A DNA stretch of 64,000 nucleotides, taken from Agaricus subrufescens (lineage: Eukaryota > Basidiomycota > Agaricomycetes > Agaricales > Agaricaceae). The notes beneath the pieces were generated by a model, which was not told where the DNA came from, ran no database searches, and worked only from the letters and a program-made list of their open reading frames with translations. Below are positions 30,938-39,913 of the stretch, piece after piece. The first letter of the stretch is position 1, and each line of letters opens with the position of its first letter. Position numbers and translations under genes: made by a program. Where the stretch lies: NCBI GenBank assembly GCA_029945375.1, contig CM057067.1:434001-498000 (forward strand), read 5' to 3'.

Positions 30938-32451
30938 TTTTTGGGGCTATTTTGCCTTTGAAGCTCTCAACTCTCTTCTCATCACTGTCCAGGCTGGCAA
31001 GCACAAGTGCACAGTCCTCTCCAATGGCATGTCTATGTCTGCGGAGATTGACCATCTTATTCTTAGGGCACAACCGCCCGAGAAGAAACTTGAGATTGCT
31101 GTTCCTGGCGATGTCTCACCTCCTAGGAAGAAGCAGCATTCTGGCCTGGCTACTCCTGCTCCACCCTCTACTCCAGTCCCACCAAGTGCTCCACCTCCAG
31201 CAATGGAGGTCATTGCAGAACCAGTAGTTGCCGAGGTCAAGGAACACCCTCCTCCCAGGGCCGCTCCCCCTGTCTCTTGCATTGTGCCCAAGCCTAGGTC
31301 GAGGCACAATTCTTGCCATACTGTCCATGGTGCTTTGCACTGTGGCATTATCCTTACTCCACCGGCCAGATCTAATAAATCTGCTGCCGATATCTCCTTA
31401 TCTCTTATCACAGAGATCAACAAACTTATCAGATTGGATCTTGGTTCTTCCAAGATACTGATTACTCATGTGGAACCGGGTAGCAACGGCAAGATATTCT
31501 TAGCTACCACCACTGTCCCAACCCTGCCTGAGGCTGCCTTCATGCTCAAACACATCCGCTGCCTCCTCCCTACAGGCTTGCCTCAGCCAATTCAATCCAC
31601 ACCAGCCACCTTGACCTCCTTCCTGAAGATTGTGGATGTCCCCATTCCCCAATCTATGCCCAAAAATGATTGGGTTTATCTCATGCACAAGCATCTTCTT
31701 GATGCTATTGCTGCCTCTCCACATGGCCAATTAGGGACACTCATTCAACATCAAGTTTGTATTATGTGGACTTCTGCTCATTCTGATTCATGCATTGCAT
31801 GGATCGATATTTCTGACACCACCATGGGCATTCAGGCCTGTACATTTATCGGCCAGAAGGTTTCTGTCTTGTAACCTTGTGCCACATCCAGGGCGCTCAG
31901 CCCCACTCTGGCTCCGTCCGATGCCAACATTGTCATCAATAGGGCCACCATGCTAATCAGTGTTGCTGACAAGGTGTCCACTGTGCTCTATGTGGCGGTC
32001 CTCACACTGAACAAAATCATTCTATGTCAGTCAACCCTAAACAAGTTGATCAGCATTGCTGCATCAATTGCATTGCTTCCAAGCACACTAAGGTAAATCA
32101 TTCCGCAACAGACACTTTGTGTCCATTTTGGAAACATAGGTTCAATCGGAACGGCTTCACCACCAGTTCCCTTGCAATTAGAGGCAGAGTAGGTATTTCT
32201 CTTATTTCGCATTGTGATGGCCTTTTCATAGTTGTTCTTTCATTTCACTATGGCCTTTATGATTAGTCTTTATTTATGTTGAGCAGTTGACCTCGTCCTG
32301 CAGATATGAGAACACAGGTCTGTGCATGTTGTTTCTGGCTTAATGTACGCTGCCAAGGGTTGAAAGGTGGGGAAACATGTTATGGCATCCCATGTATGAG
32401 GTCAATTTTGAAATAAATCCCACTGATTACAAAAAAAAAAAAAAAAAAAAA
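30938..32451 (+). mobile_element. 3' part of a LINE-like ORF1 retroposon with poly(A), copy 1
   Basis: A plus-strand frame covers about 30940-31874, with a proline-rich segment (PAPPSTPVPPSAPPP) and a conserved block around ISLSLITEINKLIRLDLGSSK. Beyond the stop near 31874 a shifted frame carries Cys/His clusters (QCQHC..GHHANQC, CALCGGPH, then CPFWKHRFN), a three-zinc-knuckle ORF1 arrangement known from fungal non-LTR retrotransposons. The element ends in 3' UTR and about 22 A residues (32430-32451). No reverse transcriptase or endonuclease follows; the next bases are Copia integrase. It aligns in order with 37150-38062 plus 51804-52422. Confidence 0.65.
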
Positions 32452-32767
32452 AGATCCCCACTTGAGCTGGTGCACTCAGACCTCCACAAACTGCTCCCAG
32501 TCACTTCCCACTCAGGTTACAAGTACTGGATCACATTTATAGACAACACAACGCGTTTCCGGGCTGTATATCTGCTGAAAAGCAAGTCAGAGGCCTTTGA
32601 AGCATTCAGAATCTACAAATCTTAGGCTGAAAACCAACTAGGAGTGAAAATGCGCACTCTACAGGACAATAAAGGTGGTGAATACATGTCTAAAGCCTTC
32701 CTGGCCTTCACAGAGCAGTGTGGCATCGACAGGAGGCATTCTACTCACAACAGGCCTCAGCAGAATG
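32452..32767 (+). mobile_element. Copia integrase fragment (older element, Copia-2)
   Basis: Directly after the poly(A) the frame reads PLELVHSDLHKLLPVTSHSGYKYW and then WITFIDNTTRFRAVYL, DNKGGEYMSKAFL and HSTHNRPQQN, the integrase core of a Copia polyprotein. It closely parallels 34745-35060 of the Copia to its right. It breaks off exactly where the next LTR begins and has at least one stop (TAG near 32623). The rest of this element was not found in the window. Confidence 0.75.
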
Positions 32768-33065
32768 TGTTAGACTGCCCCAGCAGTCTTGTGTTAGAGT
32801 GCCCCAACAGTCTTGTATATGGACTTAGAGATGGTACAACTTTCTGATCATGTGATATATTAGTAAGCACATGTTGAACTTGTCTGTGAACGCTCTAGAA
32901 GCCTTTAGCTTCTTAGACTTGTTCACAGGTGAGTATAGAGTTCTGTATCTTGATAGATAGCTTCTTAGACTTGTTCACAGAATATCTCATTCATTTCTAA
33001 TCTGATTCACTTGTTACTACCACCGTTAGAACTGTCTCCATCCACACTACAATCTACCTCTGACA
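32768..33065 (+). repeat. 5' LTR of Copia-1
   Basis: The LTR starts TGTTAG and ends CTGACA (probably from CTAACA), directly before a primer site. Its first 24 bases are tandemly duplicated with three differences (32768-32791 and 32792-32815). It interrupts the Copia-2 integrase after CAGAATG. The matching 3' LTR was not found in the window. Confidence 0.7.
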
Positions 33066-33080
33066 GGTTATGGGCCCCAG
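33066..33080 (+). promoter_or_regulatory. Copia-1 primer binding site (half tRNA-iMet type)
   Basis: GGTTATGGGCCCCAG follows the LTR immediately. It is complementary to the anticodon stem-loop of eukaryotic initiator tRNA-Met (GGGCCCATAACC), the primer used by copia- and Ty5-type elements, not to the tRNA 3' end. Confidence 0.7.
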
Positions 33081-33189
33081 CTTCTAACTGCTGAAAAAAC
33101 AAGTTTTTATTCAACACTTTCATTCATTCATCTATCTTTCTCTACTCTCCTTGATCTATTTCGCTTCCCCTGCTCTCAAATCAACTCCG

Positions 33190-35421
33190 ATGGCTTCTGG
33201 AACACCCACATTTGTAAACCTCAATGCGGAGAACTACACAACCTGGTCTGGAGAGATGGAGGCATGGCTGCAAGCTTCTGGGCTATGGAGAATTATCCCT
33301 GGCAAGCAGAAGTCCCCCACTGTCTCCTCCACTCTTACCCAGGCTGAAGCAGATGCTCTGGATGCTTATGAGGCTCATTGTGACAAGGCTGCTGGCTGGC
33401 TATTCCTTATGGTTGAGCAGGAGCAGAGAGTACACTTCAATGGCATCCAGGATGACCCCGTGAAGATGTGGGAGGCTCTGGAGGCTGTACACAGGCAGAA
33501 GAAGGCTGGGATGCGATTTAATGCTTATGATGAGCTGTTCAGCATCCGAAAACTCGAGGAGGAGTCCCTACAATCACTCATTAACAGAGTAGAAGGCTGC
33601 AAGCAACGCATTAAGGAGCTTAGACCCACAGACTTCACTCTCGACATGCTGGATGATGAGCTGGCATCAATGGCACTCATCAGAGCCCTCCCTGACGACT
33701 ATTCCGCCTTCTCCTCGTCTCTTTTGCTTATGGACAAGCTGGACAAGGCTACCATTCATCAGGCCTTTGTCACAGAGGATATACAATGCCGAAAACGCGC
33801 TGGGGACGCTTTGGGAGGCTCCCAGGCTCTAGCCGCTCGCTCTGGCTTCAAAAACGCGTCAGTGAGCTGCAATTTCTGTGGGAGGCTGGGTCACAAGGTG
33901 GAGACGTGTAGGGCGTTCGAAAACGCGAGAAAACGCGCTCAGGAGGATGCTCAGAAGCCTAGAACTCGCGGAAATAAGGCTAACAAGGCTCAGGACGCTT
34001 CAAATGACGCCTCAGGCTCTGCAGCAAGCTCCTCTTCGAGTTCTAGCCCCGAAAAAGCGCAGAGAGTCCGTGAATTTGCTGGAAATGCAAGTGCCTCACA
34101 TCCCTCCCCTTCCCCTTCGCTTTCTACACCTCTACAGCTCAATGCTGACTTCCATTGGCTTGCAGACACTGGGGCCACTTCTCATATGACCCCACATTGT
34201 CACTGGTTCAAGAACTACCCCCCCAATTGCATTCCCATCTGATTAGCTGATAATTCAATTGTCTACTCTGCTGGGATAGGGTCTGTGGTTTTTCAGCTAC
34301 TTGTTAATGGAAAGGAGGCTAGAGTGGTCGAGTTTTCGAGAGTATTGCATGTTCCTGACCTCAGGAGTAATCTGCTGTCATTTCTATACCTTGCTCAACA
34401 CAAGGGCTTTAATATCATCATTTCGGCTTGCTCTATTGCTTTCCAGTGCAAGGGAACAACACTTTTTACGGCCACCATTCACTCCAACAGCTCTGCTGAG
34501 CTAGATGGCTCTACAGTCACTTCTGAGGCTGCTTTTGCTGTTTCTACACTGCCAGCTGACCTCTCCCTGTGGCATCATCGCTTCATTCATCACAATTATG
34601 CTGATGTGAAGTCTATGTTGAGTAAAAACCTTGTTACAGGCCTTAAACTCGATTCTAATGCTCCTCCTGACCCTATATGCAAGCCCTGCCTTGCAGGAAA
34701 GATGCATTCACTTCCATTTCCCCCCTCCTCCAGCCATAATCGATCTCCTCTTGAGCTGGTGCATTCAGACCTTCACGGACCGCTCCCAGTTGCTTCCCAC
34801 TCAGGCTACAAGTACTGGATCACGTTTATAGATGATGTGGCGCATTTCTGGGCTGTACATCTGCTTAAAAGCAAGTCAGAAGCCTTTGAAGCATTCAAAG
34901 TCTAAAAATCATGGGCTGAGAACCAACTTGGAGTCAAATTTCAGGCTCTACAGGATGATAAAGGTGGTGAATACATGTCTAAGGCCTTCCTAACATTCAC
35001 GGAGCAGTCTGGGATCAAAAGGAGGCACTCTACTTGCAACAGGCCTCAGCAGGATGGCCTTGCGGAGTGAGCTAATAGGACTATGGGTGAGAGGATCACT
35101 GCCATGCTCTCAGAATCTTGACTACCTGCCTCTTTCTGGGGAGAATGTGTGTCTTCTATGGTCCATGTGTGGAATAGGCTGCCTACTGCACCGCTCTCTG
35201 GGACTACACCCTTCTAGGCCTTCTATAAGCAAAATCCTGATGTCTCCCACCTCCGAGTATGGGGGTGTACTGCCTATATGCATGTACAGCAAGATAAGAG
35301 GACTTCTCTGAGCCTCACTTCGAAAAATGCTTCTTTATTGGGTATCCTGCAGGCTACAAGGGCTGGAAATTCTACAATCCAGTCACTAAGCGTTCAGTGA
35401 TCTCGGAGAGAGCTGATTTTG
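33190..35421 (+). pseudogene. Copia-1 polyprotein, Gag-protease-integrase part, degenerate
   Basis: Translation begins at ATG 33190 (MASGTPTFVNLNAENYTTW). The Gag region is open for about 350 codons and has a zinc knuckle CNFCGRLGHKVETC. The protease motif is DTGATSHM near 34165. A TGA at 34241 (probably from CGA) stops the frame. It then continues with HVPDLRSNLLS, the integrase zinc region (WHHRFIHHN...CKPCLAGK), VHSDLHGPLPV, WITFIDD and DDKGGEYMSKAFL, with several more stops to 35421. Copia polyproteins are self-cleaved into capsid, protease, integrase and reverse transcriptase; this one cannot be translated whole. A foreign 247-bp insertion follows. Confidence 0.85.
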
Positions 35422-35668
35422 TTAGGATGGAAAAGTGACCACACCAGGGTTTGAACCTGGGACCACCCCAATTGCACCAGGGAGCTCTAACCACTGAGCT
35501 ACATGGTCTTGGTATTGTAGGAGCTAGGATATTATATATATGTACCCTAGGCCTAGAGTTGGAACTCACTACTGCAGGCCCACTCCAGGGGCTGGGGCAT
35601 TAGGCAGTTTCTTATGAGAACTCAGAGCTCCAAAGCTGTCAGATGACTTGACCTGTCATCACCTGACA
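35422..35668 (-). mobile_element. Short tRNA-containing insertion in Copia-1 (SINE-like)
   Basis: The Copia frame reads ERADF up to GATTTTG (35415-35421) and resumes at GACTTTGACGAG (35669 onwards) as FDERYFPGTSK, so 247 bp are inserted with a 7-bp imperfect target duplication. The insert holds a full tRNA cloverleaf on the minus strand (35436-35508) plus about 160 bp lying 5' of the tRNA on that strand. The plus-strand right end can fold into a hairpin (GTCAGATGAC with GTCATC-CCTGAC, about 35638-35667). There is no poly(A). The tRNA lies near the 3' end of the insert, unlike classical SINEs where it forms the 5' head. Confidence 0.6.
35436..35508 (-). tRNA. tRNA-Cys(GCA)-like sequence
   Basis: On the minus strand 73 nt fold fully: acceptor GACCATG with TGTGGTC (two G-T pairs), D arm GCTC-AGTGGTTA-GAGC, anticodon arm CCCTG-GTGCAAT-TGGGG with anticodon GCA, 5-nt variable loop, T arm CCAGG-TTCAAAC-CCTGG, discriminator A. 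Both internal polymerase III promoter boxes are present (A box TAGCTCAGTGG, B box GGTTCAAAC). Weak wobble pairs and its place inside a dead transposon suggest a retroposed or SINE-type copy rather than a working tRNA. Confidence 0.55.
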
Positions 35669-35675
35669 GACTTTG

Positions 35676-36563
35676 ACGAGAGGTACTTTCCTGGGACTTC
35701 TAAAGCCAAACTCGATGCTGTTCCGTCATTTGCTGGCCCTCCCCCCTCCCCTGAGCCTCAGACTACTTCTGAGCCCTCTCCTGCACCACCAACATTGCAT
35801 TTCAGAGTGCCACCTCTCCTAGATGAAGGGGGTGATACTAGCCATCTCCCTGCTTGCTTTCAGCCTCCCAGTCCAAGTTTTCCTGCTGTTCCTCTTGAAG
35901 AGGAGACTCCTCTCCCTGCTCCTCCTCCTCCTAGCCCTGCTACTCTGCCCCCACAAGCTCCAATTCTGCTCCCTGTGACTGCTCCCACTGCTGGAGTGCC
36001 CCCCTCAGCCTCCCAGAGTGCCACGTTGCACTGGACATGTTTGGAAGCCTCCTGGTGACTGGTGGAAGGTCAGACAGCCTAACCTGCCTGCCAGAGACCC
36101 AGAAGACAACAATGAAGCTGCTCTCTCAGTGGATACTGACTTCTATGAGGTTGAGTTTGCTGTGGCTGTTTCTACAGCTGATTCTCACACCTACAGGCTT
36201 GCTATGCAGTCCCCTGACAGGAAACACTGGGTCGATGCCTGTAACACTGAGATATTCAATCTTGAGGCTAACAGGACTTGGCAATTGACTGAACTGCCTC
36301 CTGGTAAGAAGGTAGTCAACTCTGGCTGGGCTTTCAAGGTGAAAAGGCTTGCTGACGGCTCCATTCAGCGCTATAGGGCTTGTCTCGTTGCTAAAGGCTT
36401 CTCCCAATGTCCTGGATTCGATTACACTGAGGTCTTTGCCCCTACATTCCGCCCTGCTTCCCTGCAGCTCATTATTGCTCTGGCTGCAAGAGAAGGCTAC
36501 AAAATGTGTTCTGTTGACATCTCCTCTGCCTTCACTTATGGAGAACTTGAGGAGGAGATCTAC
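35676..36563 (+). pseudogene. Copia-1 polyprotein, linker and first half of reverse transcriptase
   Basis: A proline-rich linker (35690-36050) leads into reverse transcriptase blocks: NTEIFNLEANRTW, WAFKVKRLADGSIQRYRACLVAKGF, GFDYTEVFAPTFR and SVDISSAFTYGELEEEIY. A frame change occurs near 36040. The sequence is broken after GGAGGAGATCTAC (36551-36563), where the ORF1 retroposon is inserted, and resumes at 52436. Confidence 0.85.
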
Positions 36564-38062
36564 CAGCAACACTTCTTGACCTGTTACCACTACCTTCCTC
36601 TTTTGGAAGTCTCAGTGGTCATAGCATAGAAGTACTATTTGTTGTCTGACATGCCTCCCAAGTGTTCCAAACAACCATCCAAGCCTCCTGGCATGCTGCA
36701 AGAGATCTGGGCCTGTGCCGAAGAACTCATGTGCTCCAAAAACCCCCGACTTCCCAAGGGAACACCCAATCCAATAACCGTAGCAGCCACAGCCAACCCA
36801 TTTATCCCCATCCCCAAGCCTCCTCACCTTCCAAAGGAGTCTATCCTCAAAGTCTACCCAGAGCTCATCGAGTACCTTTCCAATGACCTCAATCGATGGG
36901 AATTGATGTTCATCAACCTTTTCCCTCTCTCCCAGTGCAGCCGACAGTGTCTGGATCATCCAGTGCTGCTCCTCCACCCTCCCCTTCCCCTTCCCCCTCC
37001 ACCTCTGGCCCCCTGGAGAATTGGGACGAAGAATCTGGCATGGAGCAGCAGTCGGTGCGCTCTGCCACCCCAGTCCTGGTTGCTACCCTGGTCCCTGAGC
37101 CTCAGCCAGCCTTTGGCCCTGCTGAGGTTCTCCATTGGCTCTCTAACAACAGGGAGATCTACAAGAACAGAGAGTTCATGGGCTTCTTCACCTTGAAGCT
37201 CTCAATTCTCTCCTTGTTGCTGTCCAAGCCGGCAAGCACAAGCACACAGTCCTCTCTAATGGCATGTCTATGTCCACAGGGATCAATTGTCTCATCCTTA
37301 GGCCACAACTGCCCGAAAAGAAGCTTGAGATCACCGTCCCTGGCAATGCCTCACCCCCAAGGAAGAAGCCGCAATCTGGCCCAGCTACTCCCGCTCCACC
37401 CTCTACCCCGGTCCCACTGAGTGCTCTGCCTCCAGCAATGGAGGTCGTTGCAGAACCAGTGATTGCTGATGTCAAAGAGCATCCCCCTCCTAAGGCCGCC
37501 CCTCCTGTATCTCACATTGCGCCCAAACCTTGGTCAAAGTGCAACTCCCACCACACTGTCCACAGTGCTTTGTGCCACGGCATCATCCTCACTCCACTGG
37601 CCAGATCTAACAGATCCTGTGCTGATATCTCCTTATCTCTTATTGCAGAGATAAACAAACTTATTGAATTGGATCTTGGTTCTTCCAAGATTCTGATTAC
37701 ACATGCAGAACTGGGTAGCAATGTTACCATATTCTTAGCTACCAAATCAGTCCCAACCCCACCCAAGACCACCTTCATGCTCAAACACGTCTGCTGTCTC
37801 CTACCTACAGGCCTTCCACAGGCATTCCACTCATCACTGGCCACCTCAACCTCTTTCTTGAAGATTGTGGATGTCCCTGTCCCTCAATCGATGCCCAAAA
37901 ATGATTGGGTGAATCTCACACATAAACATCTTCTCGACACCATTGCCACCTCTCCACATGTCTGATTAGGGACTCTTATCCAACACCAAGTGCACATCAT
38001 GCATACTTCTGCTCATTCCAACTCTTGCATTGCCTGGGTCAATATCTCCAACACCATGACAG
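36564..38062 (+). mobile_element. LINE-like ORF1 retroposon, copy 2, left part
   Basis: It begins right after the 13-bp target sequence with a 90-base leader, then ATG 36651 (MPPKCSKQPSKPPGMLQEIW). One frame runs to about 36960; after shifts the ORF continues through CPQGSIV/INCLILRPQLPEKKLEI, a proline-rich block, and ISLSLIAEINKLIELDLGSSK to 38062. A TGA interrupts it near 37963. The Gypsy nest cuts it after ACCATGACAG. Together with the right part it is about 2.1 kb: ORF1 with zinc knuckles but no reverse transcriptase. Confidence 0.7.
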
Positions 38063-38353
38063 TGTTACGACCTTATAGCGGTTAGCTCAGGTTGCAACTT
38101 AAGGCAAAGACTTGAGAGCGATAAGGGAATATAGCGAGTTGGTAAAGCGTAAGGAATACAGGGTATTACTACGCTACTTATAATAGAGTTGACTACCTAA
38201 TAATAGAAGTAGAAAGCAGGCTGAGTAAGTATGCCCGAGGTGTCTGACTAACGGTGAGAACAAGTATACAAGATAGGCAGGGGGAGCATATGGGTGGGGA
38301 GTGAGAGCATGTGGACCTGGGTCAGGGGACGGTAACAGAAATAGATCGTAACA
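38063..38353 (-). repeat. Outer Gypsy 3' LTR
   Basis: It starts TGTTACGACC and ends GATCGTAACA in plus orientation, with 7-bp inverted ends TGTTACG/CGTAACA. It is nearly identical to 51508-51798, and about 85% like the inner-element LTRs by eye. Confidence 0.92.
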
Positions 38354-38364
38354 TCACCCTCCGT
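38354..38364 (-). promoter_or_regulatory. Outer Gypsy polypurine tract
   Basis: On the minus strand ACGGAGGGTGA lies immediately 5' of the 3' LTR. The same 11 bases precede the inner 3' LTR at 50004-50014. It would prime plus-strand DNA synthesis. Confidence 0.7.
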
Positions 38365-38393
38365 TCAGGCTTCGTATTCCGATCGAAGCGACG

Positions 38394-39317
38394 TTAGACG
38401 TGCGCAAAGAGATTGTTCAGGAGTTTCCTCTTGGTGTCAGCCATAATCCATTGGTCGGTTTTCTCGTTGAACCCAATGAAGTGAGGGGCGTTGTCTCGTC
38501 CTCCTACAATGATGCGTGCAGGCAATCCCTTGAAGGTTTCGTCCTTTCCTTTTTTCATCAGCAAGACGGTAAGGATGACGTTCCAGTATGCAGCTCTTTC
38601 TCCGGGGGATTTATATCGGTTATTGTTGTGGGCGAAAGCGTAGGTGGTGGGTGGTTTGATTTCGGCTGGTACGGTGGCGGTTGGCATGAAATTCAGATAG
38701 CGGTGAAGGCAGTCGGCTTCTTCGGCTAATTCGGGGGAGTGGATATTGGAAACACGTTCCAATCCCGGGGGTTTATTTTCTTTGTCAGAGTCCTCATCCA
38801 TAGGGTTATCTTCCCGCTTTGGGATGAATAGAGGGGTGGGGTCGGGAACGGGTATGGCCTCGGCTGGCGGAGTGTTGGGTCTGGTTTCGGGTTCCAGTCG
38901 GTAGAGTTTACAGATAGCATCAGCGGCGGCTAGTTCTTCGGCAGATCCGACTCGATCTAAGACGTCGAGCATTCTGGCTGAGTGACAGGCGATAGAGTGG
39001 GCGTTGAATTCAATGTGGGTGCTGGTTATTTTGTTCAATTCTGAGAGGATCCTGTTGAAGTGTTCGGCTACGATTCCTTCGTCTCCTCCACACAACCTGA
39101 TAGGGGAGATAACAGTTCCTGCGATGTTCTGAGCATTGTTGTTTAGTTGGATGATGGAAGCTCCAATTTCTCGGAGTTGCGCCATAGCGTGCAAAATCCT
39201 AAGGAGGTAGCGACGTCGGGAGAGGACGGAGTGTCTGCGTTGGATGTATTCAGCGTGCAAGGTCTGATCGACGGGGATGGCGATGGTGCGTAGGGTTGGG
39301 TTGGTGCTGGGATTCAT
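38394..39317 (-). CDS. Outer Gypsy accessory ORF B (distal 3' ORF), unknown function
   Basis: An uninterrupted 307-codon frame lies between the short accessory ORF and the 3' LTR, same strand as Pol. The N-terminal half is helical and variable. A central acidic linker holds DEDSDKENKPP. A C-terminal block with AAYWNVILTVLL and DNAPHFIGFNEKTDQWIMAD is shared with the inner copy (49041-49979). No signal peptide, membrane segment, zinc finger or enzyme motif is visible, so it is not an obvious envelope protein. I do not recognise the family. It stays open although Pol of the same element has stops. Confidence 0.75.
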   Translation of the reverse strand: MNPSTNPTLRTIAIPVDQTLHAEYIQRRHSVLSRRRYLLRILHAMAQLREIGASIIQLNNNAQNIAGTVISPIRLCGGDEGIVAEHFNRILSELNKITSTHIEFNAHSIACHSARMLDVLDRVGSAEELAAADAICKLYRLEPETRPNTPPAEAIPVPDPTPLFIPKREDNPMDEDSDKENKPPGLERVSNIHSPELAEEADCLHRYLNFMPTATVPAEIKPPTTYAFAHNNNRYKSPGERAAYWNVILTVLLMKKGKDETFKGLPARIIVGGRDNAPHFIGFNEKTDQWIMADTKRKLLNNLFAHV

Positions 39318-39443
39318 GCTGGCTAGGAGTTCAAGCAGAGGGGCGTATTTAGCAGTGAGCGCAATGTTGGGCAGATTGGGGATGAAAAAGAAGATAGAAA
39401 CGGTCTGGTTTTATATTATTCCTTCCTCCCTATTAGGCAACTT

Positions 39444-39848
39444 CTACTGTTGCTGGTTGTTTTCTTCTGCCTGTGCTTCCCAACCATCTCCCCATGTTCC
39501 ATTTGCGGCCCATCCGTGGGCGTTCGGGTTTATCTCCTTGGTGAGATCTTTCAGCTCATCCTCCATCATCTGCAGCTTCCTGATGATCTTCTTGATCAAC
39601 TGCCTCTCCTTCCTCATGACCTTCACCATGTGGTTCTTTTCTTCTTCGCTCGCCGGGTTTACTCCTTTTGGGCGATTGTAGATGAGTGGGACGTAGGTGT
39701 GAGCGTAACGGTTGTCCATGTCCGTTACTGCGCTGTAGATTTCGATGAGCTCTCGCTTGGCGGAGCTCCGGAAGGAATCGATGATGAGGTTGTGGTAGGC
39801 CTCTTGTTCGGTGGTGGCGAGGGTTTCGGCGGTGTTCTGGGTGCTCAT
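39444..39848 (-). CDS. Outer Gypsy accessory ORF A (short 3' ORF), unknown function
   Basis: A 134-codon frame starts 66 bases after the Pol stop and ends about 126 bases before accessory ORF B. Conserved blocks with the inner copy are EAYHNLI, DSFRSSAKREL, DNRYAHTY, DLTKEINPNA and a GWAANGTWxxGW end with a glutamine tail. The middle (residues 65-105) is rich in charged heptad-like helix and may form a coiled coil. No known domain is recognised. Confidence 0.75.
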   Translation of the reverse strand: MSTQNTAETLATTEQEAYHNLIIDSFRSSAKRELIEIYSAVTDMDNRYAHTYVPLIYNRPKGVNPASEEEKNHMVKVMRKERQLIKKIIRKLQMMEDELKDLTKEINPNAHGWAANGTWGDGWEAQAEENNQQQ

Positions 39849-39913
39849 GATGTCTTCTTCGAACCAATAGACAGTGCTATACCGGTGGTAGTGTGGTTGG
39901 TTTCCTTTTATGC

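Noticed and set aside
32430..32451. Poly(A) run as a sequencing artefact
   Set aside because: It lies at the exact end of a 3' UTR shared with copy 2, whose A tail is followed by a target duplication, so it is a real retroposon tail.
35637..35668. Hairpin near the right end of the tRNA-containing insert, suggestive of a Helitron end
   Set aside because: Helitrons insert between A and T without duplicating the target; here a 7-bp duplication is seen and no CTRR end.
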